The position numbers were made by a program, and so were the translations under genes. The notes under the pieces are model-generated. The model had not been told where the DNA came from. It ran no database searches and worked only from the letters and a program-made list of their open reading frames with translations. From assembly GCF_000166055.1 (NCBI RefSeq), contig NC_014664.1, positions 3,379,501-3,443,500 of the forward strand: DNA of 64,000 nt, given 5' to 3'. Position 1 is the first letter of the stretch. Every line of letters begins with the position of its first letter. This stretch comes from Rhodomicrobium vannielii ATCC 17100 (GTDB taxonomy: Bacteria > Pseudomonadota > Alphaproteobacteria > Rhizobiales > Rhodomicrobiaceae). Below, one piece after another: positions 56,078-64,000 of the stretch.

Positions 56078-56287
56078 CTAGCCATTGGTTGCCTGTGTGA
56101 AGCAGCGCGCAATACATTCGAGCCAGACGAGTAGATCGTCGTCTCCTGCAGATCCCTCGCCCAGCCCTCCCGGACCAGCAAAGAGATCTACGATGCCGAA
56201 AGTAGGGGGCAAATCAAGCTCCTGACGAATGTTGTCTTGGTGTATATCAATTGCGGAGGCGAACGCCAGGAGGCATGTGACGGATAT
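56078..56287 (-). pseudogene. C5-cytosine methyltransferase, N-terminal remnant
   Basis: The frame contains DLPPTFGIVDLFAGPGGLGEGS, the opening SAM motif of C5-cytosine DNA methylases, and then runs for only about 23 more residues before a stop. The catalytic PC motif and recognition domain are gone. The start is not clear. It is likely the remains of the methylase that once paired with the HNH nuclease next to it, removed by an internal or 3' deletion. Confidence 0.68.
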
Positions 56288-56732
56288 AGTGGACAAGACG
56301 ACCCGATCGAGGATGATGGCCGGGATCAGGGGCAAGGACACCAAGCCCGAACTGGCCTTGAGACGGGCATTGCACGCCCGTGGCTTGCGTTATCGCTTGC
56401 ATGTGAAGGACATCTCGGGTCGGCCTGACCTCGTGTTCTCAAAGCACCGGGCGGTGGTCTTCGTGCATGGTTGCTTCTGGCACCGCCATACAGCTTGTCG
56501 CTATGCTACCGACCCCTCTACTCGCGTGGAATTCTGGCAGTCCAAGTTCGACGCTAACACCGCTCGGGACTTCGCGGTGCGGAGCGAACTCCTCGCGGGC
56601 GGATGGCGAGTGGCAACGATCTGGGAATGCGCGCTTAGAAAACCTCATCAAGTAGAGGTGGCTGCCACTCTTCTTTCCGTCTGGCTGCGTGATGGCCGTG
56701 CCAAGCTGGAGATCGGAGAAACAGACCTGTGA
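56277..56732 (+). CDS. vsr: Very-short-patch mismatch endonuclease (Vsr)
   Basis: A 151-residue endonuclease that nicks T:G mismatches left by deamination of 5-methylcytosine. The family pattern is intact: RSRMMAGIRGKDTKPELALR, RYRLHVKDISGRPDLVFSKH, VFVHGCFWHRHTACRYATDP, and RVEFWQSKFDANTARD. The catalytic Asp is in GRPDLVF and the zinc ligands are His and Cys. Start is a GTG at 56277 behind AGGAGG with short spacing. Vsr genes sit next to C5 methylases, which fits the stub beside it. Confidence 0.9.
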   Translation: MTDIVDKTTRSRMMAGIRGKDTKPELALRRALHARGLRYRLHVKDISGRPDLVFSKHRAVVFVHGCFWHRHTACRYATDPSTRVEFWQSKFDANTARDFAVRSELLAGGWRVATIWECALRKPHQVEVAATLLSVWLRDGRAKLEIGETDL

Positions 56733-56854
56733 TGTAAAAGCGCGCTTGGCGATAGATGCCGCGATATCTGTCGATTATAGAAAAATGATAATGGCTTCAA
56801 TAAGTTTCACACATCACAAATAGATATCTGTCAATCCAGCAGGAGGATAAGTTG

Positions 56855-57361
56855 ATGAGTGGAAAAAAGTTAAATGCAGAAGACAAGGCCGAGATCATCG
56901 CCAACTACATCGGGATCAACTTCCTGGCGGCTGCAAAGGAGCTTCGCGAGCTTCAGGATCTGAAGCCCGATGTCTTCCTGAAGGTCGCGGAAATGGCGGG
57001 ACTTGGCAAACGCGTCGCCTATGCGCTGGCGAGGATCGCGCGCCAGTTCGATGACCTGGGCGTGCCCGAGGAGCGGCTTCATGCGATCGGCTGGACGAAA
57101 CTCCAGATCGTCGGGCGCTACCTCACCGAGGACAACGCGGACTATCTCCTCGAACTCGCCGAGACGAGCACGGTCTACGAACTCGAGTCCCGCCTTCGCG
57201 GCGAGATCCCGATCGAGGATGCCCGCGTGGTGACGTTGTACCTCTCGCCGGATCAGCACGAGCGTTTCAAGGTGAAGCTCATCGCGCATGGCGCCGTTCC
57301 GAGCGGCAACGGCCTCCTTCGTAAGGAGAAGGCTCTTATGGCGATCATCGACGGCAAGTAG
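56855..57361 (+). CDS. Hypothetical protein
   Basis: A 168-residue soluble, mostly helical protein beginning MSGKKLNAEDKAEIIANYIG. It includes FLKVAEMAGLGKRVAYALAR and AIGWTKLQIVGRYLTEDNAD, which look like helix pairs of a DNA-binding or regulatory fold. I do not recognise the family. AGGAGG lies eight bases before the ATG at 56855, a strong ribosome site. It has lower GC upstream and sits between vsr and an IS481 remnant, so it is probably acquired. Confidence 0.62.
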   Translation: MSGKKLNAEDKAEIIANYIGINFLAAAKELRELQDLKPDVFLKVAEMAGLGKRVAYALARIARQFDDLGVPEERLHAIGWTKLQIVGRYLTEDNADYLLELAETSTVYELESRLRGEIPIEDARVVTLYLSPDQHERFKVKLIAHGAVPSGNGLLRKEKALMAIIDGK

Positions 57362-57482
57362 GCTCAGTGGCGGGCGGCGAAAGTTGCCCGCTTCTATCGT
57401 CGGCCTGGAGTCTGCAAAGGTAGACGGCGTGCCCCCCGCTTACTCATTTAAGGCCGCTACACGCTATAGCAAGGTTGCGCTC

Positions 57483-58685
57483 TCACTTGGCGGCCTGGAA
57501 GACCTGAGCCAAATGCGCCAAGCCGGCGCCGCCAGTGGAGCAAGGCGGGCGAAGCATTTGTGGCAGCCATGTCGCTGCACATCGCGGATGCATGACCATG
57601 GCAATAATACTCAGAAAGAAAAAGCAAAGCATCCCTAGTGACGTTAATTGCACCACCGTGCTCAATCTATTGCCAACGGGGCAAGCCCCGACGAAGCCAA
57701 TGAGCTTTATTGCGCCGCCTAAGATGTTTAGTCCCGGCATTTGATGGATTGGATCGATTTTGAATCTTTCCGGCTCATTCGTCCAGCATTTACAGATGAA
57801 CTCATAAGGCGTGAGGCCTTTGAGGGTCTTTAGTCGGCGAGCAAAGTTATAGGCGTTGATGAAGTCCGATAGATGGGTTTCGAGCTGCTCGTGACGGTCG
57901 TAGTGATAGCGTTTGACCGTCGCCTCCTTGATCGTCCGGTTCATTCGCTCGACCTGGCCGTTTGTCCAGGGATGCTTGACCTTGGTGAGGCGGTGCTCAA
58001 TGCCGTTCTCGCTGCATCGCATGTCAAACATGTGCGTCATGTATCTGGCCGTTGGTCCATCGGCATAACGCGGCGGAAACGTGAACTGGATGCCGTTGTC
58101 GGTGAGCACCGTGTGAATCTTGTAGGGAACTGCCTCTATCAGGGCGACGAGGAAGGCTGAAGCGGACGTCCTGCCGGTCTTTTTGACGAGTTGCACGAAG
58201 GCGAATTTGCTCGTGCGGTCAATGGCGACGTAGAGATAGAGCTTGCCTTCGGCCGTCTGCACTTCGGCTATGTCGACATGAAAATAGCCGATCGGATAGG
58301 ACTTGAACTTCTTCTTGGCGGGCTTGTCGCCTTCGACGTCCGGCAGCCGAGAAATACCGTGGCGTTGAAGACAGCGATGCAGCGACGAGCGAGTCAGATG
58401 CGGTATCGTCGCCTGTAGCGCATAGAGGCAATCGTCGAGCGGCAAGAGCGTATGCTTGCGGAAGGCGACGATTATCGCCTCTTCCTCGACCGACAGAACC
58501 GTGGATTTCGGCTCTTTCGGTCCAGTCGGCACATCGGCGACGGATGAGCGCTTCTTCCATTTCGAGACCGTCTTCGTGTTGATGCCGTAGCGCTTGGCCA
58601 GGGCCCTCAAGCTCTCTTGACTATGCTGTATCGCTCGACGGACCGCCTCAGTCGTTGTGGCGCTCCCATGAAGAATTTGTCCTAT
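57483..58685 (-). pseudogene. IS481-family transposase, degraded at both ends
   Basis: The core is a standard IS481 DDE transposase: ALAKRYGINTKTVSKWKKRS, GYFHVDIAEVQTAEGKLYLY (first Asp), TVLTDNGIQFTFPPRY (second Asp), HRLTKVKHPWTNGQVERMNR (Glu). The family start M-G-Q-(I/V)-L-H-G-S-A is present, but its ATG is ATA at 58685-58683; a usable frame begins only at 58610. At the other end the usual finish after HQMPGLN is lost and the frame reads 80 codons into flanking DNA. Confidence 0.78.
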
Positions 58686-58933
58686 AGCGCATCCTTCCAG
58701 CCGAGGGAGAATAATGCACCATCAAAATCTGGGATTAAACATCTAAGTGAGAGTGCGCGGTAGGAAGATGGTAAGTTTACGTCTAAGCAAATCCGGAGCG
58801 CATGGGGCAGATTCGTCTTGCCGGTGTTGTTCTCTCCGATAACACAGGTCGTATTTTGACTAACGCGGATATCTAAAGTCTGTAATGATCTAAAATTTCT
58901 GATGACGATGCGGCTGATTCGCATGAATTTCAT
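58682..58933 (-). pseudogene. OLD-family ATPase/nuclease, N-terminal remnant
   Basis: The frame starts MKFMRISRIVIRNFRSLQTL and continues to the Walker A motif CVIGENNTGKTNLPHALRIC, typical of the ABC-like ATPase of OLD-family nucleases, some of which are antiphage enzymes (for example GajA of Gabija). It is cut after about 80 residues where the IS481 remnant begins; the nuclease domain is absent. The subfamily cannot be told. Confidence 0.62.
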
Positions 58934-59092
58934 CCTAGTTCAATTAGAACTTACAGTCTATTAAGCTTGGCGACAATTTAAATCCACGGGTTATCGTATA
59001 TCGTACAGCACAGAAGGCGCACAGCAACATCGCGAGTTCCTCGACCTTCCGCTCGTACTTTTCAGGATTCGCGAGGAATTCTTCATCTTCCC

Positions 59093-59810
59093 ATGGGTCC
59101 GCCACGTTCGCGCGGCGTGCCGCGTGTGGACGACTGCCGCGTGCTGAACGGCATCCTCTGGCGGTTCCGCACGGGTTCGCCCTGGGCGGAGATCCCGGAG
59201 CGCTACGGCCCTGCGACGACGTGCTACAACCGCTTCGTCAGGTGGCGGAAGGCCGGCGTCTGGGATAGACTTCTCGAAGCGGTTTCAAAGGCTTACGACG
59301 TGGACTTCGTCATGATCGATTCCACCTGCGTGCGCGTCCATCAACACGGAGCGACTGCAAAAAGGGGGCCTTCGATCACGGCATGGATCGGGGCATGGGA
59401 CGTTCCCGAGGCGGGCTTACGAGCAAGGTCCACGCGCTTGTCGACGCCGGAGGCCGCGCGATCGGCTTGGCGCTGACAGCCGGCCAGGTCCACGACAGCG
59501 TCGAGGCCGAGGCCCTGATCGAGCCGGTGGCGGACGGCGGCATCCTCTCGCCGACAAGGGCTACGACGCAGCCGCCATCCGGGCGAAGGCGGCCGAAAAG
59601 CGGATGTTTGCTAACATTCCGCCGCGCCGCAACCGGAAGGGACGGTTCGTCTTTTCCGGCTGGCTGTACCGGCAACGCAACCTCGTCGAACGGTTCTTCA
59701 ACAAGATCAAACAGTTCCGTGGCATCGCCACCCGCTACGACAAGGATCCCGCCGACTTCCTTGCCGCCGTCAAACTCATCGCGACGCGCCTTTGGTGCTC
59801 TCAATTATGA
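59093..59810 (+). pseudogene. IS5-family (IS427-type) transposase remnant
   Basis: Three frames carry consecutive pieces of one transposase: RRVLNGI-type VDDCRVLNGILWRFRTGSPW and MIDSTCVRVHQHGATAK (59093-59370), then MGRSRGGLTSKVHALVDAGG (59383-59560), then NRKGRFVFSGWLYRQRNLVE and RFFNKIKQFRGIATRYDKDP (59604-59810). At least two frameshifts separate them, and the usual N-terminal 20 residues are missing. It is inactive. Confidence 0.82.
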
Positions 59811-59819
59811 GTCCACGGT

Positions 59820-60017
59820 TTAGTTGCCCCTTCTCTGCCATTCTGAGCGGGTCAGATTGCCCCTTTGTTTTGTCCGGTGGCAAGCTGGGTTATGGTCATT
59901 TAGGAAGGCAAGCGAGTCGCCGTACACCTTGCTCGATCCTAACTCAAAAATTTCTGCAAAAGAAGCGGACTCAGGCGCGGCTTCTGGCTCAAGCCAGTGC
60001 ATATCCAATACGGCCAT
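59820..60017 (-). pseudogene. Truncated gene of unknown function at the island edge
   Basis: The frame MAVLDMHWLEPEAAPESASF, AEIFELGSSKVYGDSLAFLN looks like a real, acidic N-terminus encoded 17 bases after the large secreted-protein gene. From about 59890 it runs into DNA with TTGCCCCTT repeated at 59823 and 59857, which resembles an insertion-sequence end. The gene was probably cut there. No family recognised. Confidence 0.4.
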
Positions 60018-60033
60018 CGCGACGCCGCCATGG

Positions 60034-62499
60034 TCAGGGACGTTTTCTTTGCCGGAGCGCCTGTTCGACGGCCTCGTCGAGTGGCACGCCGCTTTTCGGC
60101 ATTGGCTTGCCGTCCGCGCCGAGCGTCGGGTTGACCCTGTTTCCAGCGATGCAACTCGTCCAGATCTTCGCACCGCTGGGCAGCGGATAGCGGCCGCATC
60201 CGAAGCCGGAGACGATGCACGGATCGCCCGGCTGTGAGCAACTATACTTGGGGTCGTACTCGCCGATCGTATCGGGATGATAATATTGCGCGGCGCTGGA
60301 CGAGCCATAACCGGCCGACCGACACAGGCAGTTATAGAAGTCGACCGGCGGCGCTATCCCCATACCATCAAGCGCCGCTTTCAGCTTGGTGTGATTGAGG
60401 TTCGCGAGCCGATCCATGATGTGGGCGCGGCGCTTTGCGATCTCCTCGGGGCTGACGAGCGGCGCCTCGGGGGCTGCGGTCGAGGCATCGTCGCCCCTGA
60501 GCTTATCGCGCAGGCGCCGAAGCTTTTCGATGCCTTCATCCTTGCCGTCGAACCAGGCATCCACCGCCGTTTCCGCCTCACGCGGATCGGCGCCCATTTC
60601 GGTCAGTCGCCGGATCAGCTTGGTGCGGGTGATCGCATTCTGCTGCTCGATGACTTCGAGATCGGCGTCGGAGATGTTCCTGTGGGCCTTGTAGATGTCG
60701 CTCGTGATGAGAACGAGTTCGCCGAGATCCTTGCCCGTATCCCAGGCAAGTTTGACGGGCGCCACGAGGATGCCCTTGACGATGTCGGCGGCGACACCGC
60801 CCTGTTCCTTTGCGTATTCCGTCCAGCCTCGGTCCGAAAAGGTCGTGCGTTCCACGGGTACCGGTTTTGTATAGGCGACGCCTTGAGCGGCCAGATCCTT
60901 GATCTTGCCGTCGAGGCTCGCTTCAGACCCCTTCTCCATGTCCGCTACGATGCGCTTGACGTCGGCAAGGTCCACGCCACGGTCGTGCAATTCCTTGGCG
61001 ATGCGGAAGATGCGCGCCTGCGTCTCGTTCGTGAAAGCCGACTTGTTGAGGTCGTAGGTTTCCTTCCACCCTGCGAGGTTCTTGCCTGTGTTGTAAAGGC
61101 CTTGGCTCACCATGTCGGCAGCTGTCTCGGCCGCTTCCCAATTCGACTTCTCGCCCTTGACCCAGGCGCGGACTTCGTTAGCAAGCCCGGCGATGGCGGA
61201 AACGACCGCAATCTTCTCGGCGGCGGCCTTGGCGTTTGCTTTGAAAGCCTCGGTTCGCCCTGCCGCGGCCTTCGCGGAGTTGGCGGCGCGGGCGCGTTCG
61301 GTAAGCTCGCGGGCCGCATCGTCGCCGAAGCGTCGACGGACATCGTCGATCACTTCGCCTTGCTGCGAAGGCGGCAGATCAGTCAGTTGGTCGGCCGCGT
61401 TCGCCATCAGCCGGTCGCGATCCGGAATACGCCCCGCCTGGGCCTCGATGTTGCCGCTGGCTTCGACGTTCACGCGAACGCTTTCACCGGTCGCCTTTCC
61501 GGTCTGGTAGTCGGCCAGCGATGAGGATTTCGCGGCCGCCTTCTGGTTCGCGCGCACCTTGTCGGATTCGAGTTGCCCTTCGCCGGGTTTCAGCGAGCGG
61601 TCGGACCCTTCGTGAGCGATGGGTGAGCCTTCAGGTGCCGCGACCCCATAAGTCTCGGCGGTCAGCCGCGTCGCCTCCGTGAAGCGCTCGATATATTTCG
61701 CCTGCTGCTGCTGGCGGATTTGCAATTCGGCCTTGAGATTGCGCGTCTCCGGCTTGAGGCCGGAAGGATCGGCCTTAAGCGCGTCGGAAAGCTTGCCCTG
61801 CAAATCCTTGATCTGGCCGCTCTTCTTTCCGATCAGGTCGCGCATATCCTTCTGGTAGTCGACGATTTCGCTCGCCGTGACCGTCTCGCCCGGCGTGCGC
61901 ACCTTCGCTTCGTAACTCGCTGCGCCCTGCTTCTTGTAGGCATCGTTGTTGAGCTTCGAAACCTTGGCGAAGTCATCCGCGCTCATCTGGTTCGGATTGG
62001 CCATGAAATCCGTATTGAGCCGCTTCGCGTAATCGACATTCTGCGTGCCAAGCCGCCGGTTCATTTCGGCGTTGTAATCGCGGATCGAGCCTTCGATCTG
62101 GCCCACGTCCATCTTGCCGCTGCTGCTCGACGTGATGAAATCGCTGTCGGTGCCGGGGGACGCGGCCTTCGTCGCCTTCTGCGCGTTGAGGTCCAGTCCG
62201 TTGTTGCGGGCGGCATTCGTCGCCACCTCGGCGTTGAAGCGGGCGAAATCGGCCTGCACCTTCTGATAGACGTGGTCTCGCAGATGGCCCGTGCTCGCCA
62301 TGTTATTGATGACATGGTTGTTCGCGCGGACGAGCGCGATCTGCGCCTCGCTCGCGGTGCCGAGATAGACCTGCATGATCGCTCGCGTGAGCTGGGTGTC
62401 CCAGGCCGATGCCGGGGCCGTGGCAAGCAACAGCATGGGCAGCGAGACGATCAGCGCCACCGCGCCGCGAAGAAAGGATGCAAAGGCGAGACGGGACAT
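60034..62499 (-). CDS. Large secreted protein of unknown function
   Basis: An 821-residue protein. A signal peptide (RLAFASFLRGAVALIVSLPM, then LATAPASA) precedes a long, highly charged, helical body rich in Ala, Lys, Asp and Gln, with probable coiled coils at about residues 200-290 and 420-480. A C-terminal part with six Cys follows (FYNCLCRSAG, YSCSQPGDPCIVSGFGCGRY, KIWTSCIAG), likely disulfide-bonded. I chose the ATG at 62499 because it directly gives the signal peptide; the frame is open to 62586. It follows, by 10 bases, another large gene, so the two act together. I do not recognise either family. Confidence 0.75.
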   Translation of the reverse strand: MSRLAFASFLRGAVALIVSLPMLLLATAPASAWDTQLTRAIMQVYLGTASEAQIALVRANNHVINNMASTGHLRDHVYQKVQADFARFNAEVATNAARNNGLDLNAQKATKAASPGTDSDFITSSSSGKMDVGQIEGSIRDYNAEMNRRLGTQNVDYAKRLNTDFMANPNQMSADDFAKVSKLNNDAYKKQGAASYEAKVRTPGETVTASEIVDYQKDMRDLIGKKSGQIKDLQGKLSDALKADPSGLKPETRNLKAELQIRQQQQAKYIERFTEATRLTAETYGVAAPEGSPIAHEGSDRSLKPGEGQLESDKVRANQKAAAKSSSLADYQTGKATGESVRVNVEASGNIEAQAGRIPDRDRLMANAADQLTDLPPSQQGEVIDDVRRRFGDDAARELTERARAANSAKAAAGRTEAFKANAKAAAEKIAVVSAIAGLANEVRAWVKGEKSNWEAAETAADMVSQGLYNTGKNLAGWKETYDLNKSAFTNETQARIFRIAKELHDRGVDLADVKRIVADMEKGSEASLDGKIKDLAAQGVAYTKPVPVERTTFSDRGWTEYAKEQGGVAADIVKGILVAPVKLAWDTGKDLGELVLITSDIYKAHRNISDADLEVIEQQNAITRTKLIRRLTEMGADPREAETAVDAWFDGKDEGIEKLRRLRDKLRGDDASTAAPEAPLVSPEEIAKRRAHIMDRLANLNHTKLKAALDGMGIAPPVDFYNCLCRSAGYGSSSAAQYYHPDTIGEYDPKYSCSQPGDPCIVSGFGCGRYPLPSGAKIWTSCIAGNRVNPTLGADGKPMPKSGVPLDEAVEQALRQRKRP

Positions 62500-62509
62500 C
62501 GTGCGGCCC

Positions 62510-64000
62510 TCAGTTCGGTTGCGACGGTGCATCAAGATCGGCGGCGAGGTCGTCGAGGAAGCGATCCTTGTCGAATGCGGCGTCATCGACGAGCGTCCAG
62601 CGTTCCGCCGCGGTCATGCCAGCGGGCGTGACCCAGCCGCCCTCGATCCTCCGCAGCACGAGCCGGGACGGCTGGTATTCCTTTTCCGGCTCGGAGTAGA
62701 TCGTCATGTATTTCGACGCGCCCGGGCCGAGATTGAACGCGGTGCCGCGCAACGAGACGATGCCCGGAAGCTCGGCCGTCGCCCATGTGTCGCCGATGGT
62801 CAGGACGATGCGCCCATCCCAATTCCTGTCGAGGAAGGCCGAAGAAATGGCTCGGTCCCAGACCGCGTAAGGGCCGCCGTTCGCCCGGATCTGAAGATGC
62901 GTTTTGCCCGCCATCTCGCCTTGCGTCCGGCGGATCAGCCGGAAGGCGCCCGCCATGCCGCCCCACATCTCCTGAACCTTGTCGCCGCTGAAGACTATTC
63001 GCAAGCCGGTCGTCAAGCGCGGATCGAGCGTCAGGATCAAACGGTAGGGCGTTTTGGCTATGCGTTCGTTGAATCGCAGCAAAGGCTTCGCTGTGAGGAG
63101 CCCGGCCATTGCCCAATCGTTTATCTTTTCCGGCACATCGGCGATCATCGCAGCGGAGCGAAAGGCAACGAACTTCGCCTCCTGATCCGCATGAAGGCCG
63201 GCGGCCTGCCAGAGCGCGCCCGGCTTGCCCTCGAACAGAACCTGAGACGGTAGCGGCGCGACGCCCTGCGCGGGCTGTACATCGGCCGCTAACTTCTCGC
63301 CGCCCTTGCGCGAAAGCGTGATACGCTTCAGCGCCATCGATACAGCCTCGCCATTCTTGTCCGGGCGGGAGATGGCGTAGATGCGAAACCCTTGAGCCTC
63401 GGAGAGATCGCCCCATGGCGTGACATCGGCGGGCAGGCCTTCGCCATCCACACGCACGCCTTTTTCTGAAATGACGAGGCGCACCGTCCTTGGTGCCTTC
63501 GCGAGCGCCTCCTTTTCCAGCGTTGCGTTGTAGTCGCGGATGAGCGTTGCCTTGCCCTTACCGTCTGCCGTCCTGCGCCAATGGAGAAGGAAGCGCGGGT
63601 TCGAAGGTTCGTTGCCGTTGAGATTGTGATGCGTGCTGAGGCCGATCAGAAAGCCCGAGGTCTCCGATGGGTCGAAGTCGAAGGTCAGCACGGCTTCGCC
63701 GCCGTTGCGCAAGGAATCGAGCCACAGAAGAGAGTCCTCGCTGTAAAGGCCCACCAGCCCGTTGCCCGATCCTTCCGGCACGCGCACTCGAAGCGCACCG
63801 CTTTCGACGCGAGCGTGATCCTTGAATTTTCCGCCCTGGCCTTGAAACGCGCTCCACGGCGGCAGCACCTCGTCACCCTGATAGAAAACGAGAGTTTGTG
63901 TCTCGCCCGGCTTCAGCGGCCGCGCGGGATCGTCGTCCGCAGTCGGAGCGACGGGCACGTCCGTCTGATCTGGCGAGGTGCCGTTTGTTTGCGGGTCGTC
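62510..64000 (-). CDS. Protein with two tandem beta-rich domains, 5' end outside the window
   Basis: The frame is open to the window edge; 496 residues are visible. Two units of about 210 residues repeat the same pattern. In unit one, LVFYQGDEVLPPWSAFQG, LTFDFDPSETSGFLIGLS and KRITLSRKGGEKL; in unit two, VLFEGKPGALWQAAGLHA, LILTLDPRLTTGLRIVFSG and SRLVLRRIEGG. Alternating strands suggest jelly-roll, carbohydrate-binding-like folds. A periplasmic or exported site is likely given its secreted partner gene 10 bases downstream. The first visible residues are Pro/Thr/Asp-rich, like a linker. No enzyme motif seen. Confidence 0.7.
   Translation of the reverse strand, partial: DDPQTNGTSPDQTDVPVAPTADDDPARPLKPGETQTLVFYQGDEVLPPWSAFQGQGGKFKDHARVESGALRVRVPEGSGNGLVGLYSEDSLLWLDSLRNGGEAVLTFDFDPSETSGFLIGLSTHHNLNGNEPSNPRFLLHWRRTADGKGKATLIRDYNATLEKEALAKAPRTVRLVISEKGVRVDGEGLPADVTPWGDLSEAQGFRIYAISRPDKNGEAVSMALKRITLSRKGGEKLAADVQPAQGVAPLPSQVLFEGKPGALWQAAGLHADQEAKFVAFRSAAMIADVPEKINDWAMAGLLTAKPLLRFNERIAKTPYRLILTLDPRLTTGLRIVFSGDKVQEMWGGMAGAFRLIRRTQGEMAGKTHLQIRANGGPYAVWDRAISSAFLDRNWDGRIVLTIGDTWATAELPGIVSLRGTAFNLGPGASKYMTIYSEPEKEYQPSRLVLRRIEGGWVTPAGMTAAERWTLVDDAAFDKDRFLDDLAADLDAPSQPN

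Overview
This is GC-rich alphaproteobacterial chromosome, most likely from the order Hyphomicrobiales (Rhizobiales). The core genes fit that order: glnE beside a complete Entner-Doudoroff operon, dapD and dapE, a Tyr/Gly/Arg-rich secreted protein, and rhizobial-type palindromic intergenic repeats. The genus cannot be fixed from the sequence alone.

Layout. 1-6262 holds the 3' end of glnE and a tight operon zwf-pgl-edd-eda that takes glucose-6-phosphate to pyruvate and glyceraldehyde-3-phosphate. 6528-15527 is a surface polysaccharide cluster: an AsnB-type amidotransferase, a Wzx-like flippase, an FkbM methyltransferase, three glycosyltransferases and a Wzy-like polymerase, all on one strand with overlapping ends. 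15663-21416 is ordinary chromosome with dapD, dapE, a double DUF805 protein and small membrane or secreted proteins.

21688-27939 is a 6.2 kb integrated element. It carries a P4-type tyrosine integrase, an AlpA-like regulator, a DUF3987-type ATPase, an AT-rich iteron-like region with a (TAA)11 tract, and a run of unrecognised small genes. It split a small membrane-protein gene in two, and an 18-bp direct repeat marks the two ends. An intact tandem paralogue next door shows what the broken gene looked like. 28054-34065 returns to core genes: an ICMT-like methyltransferase, prolyl iminopeptidase, a sodium/solute symporter with its DUF4212 partner, a LuxR-type response regulator and a metallophosphoesterase.

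34423-60017 is a mosaic accessory island around a tRNA-Thr gene. It contains two copies of one IS630 element (the second frameshifted and carrying an IS66 element in its very end), integrase scraps, a serine recombinase, a type I restriction-modification operon preceded by a ParB-like gene, phage remnants, a methionine gamma-lyase with its Lrp-type regulator, a HigBA toxin-antitoxin pair, a TIR-domain fragment, a broken type II restriction cluster (HNH nuclease, methylase stub, Vsr), a truncated OLD-type ATPase, and IS481 and IS5 remnants. Much of it is decaying defence and mobile DNA.

60034-64000 holds two large genes transcribed together: an 821-residue secreted helical protein of unknown function, and a protein with two tandem beta-rich repeats that runs off the window.

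The best candidate for something undescribed is the 6.2 kb element. Its integration site and most of its gene content match nothing I recognise. All assignments come from reading the sequence; no database search was run.
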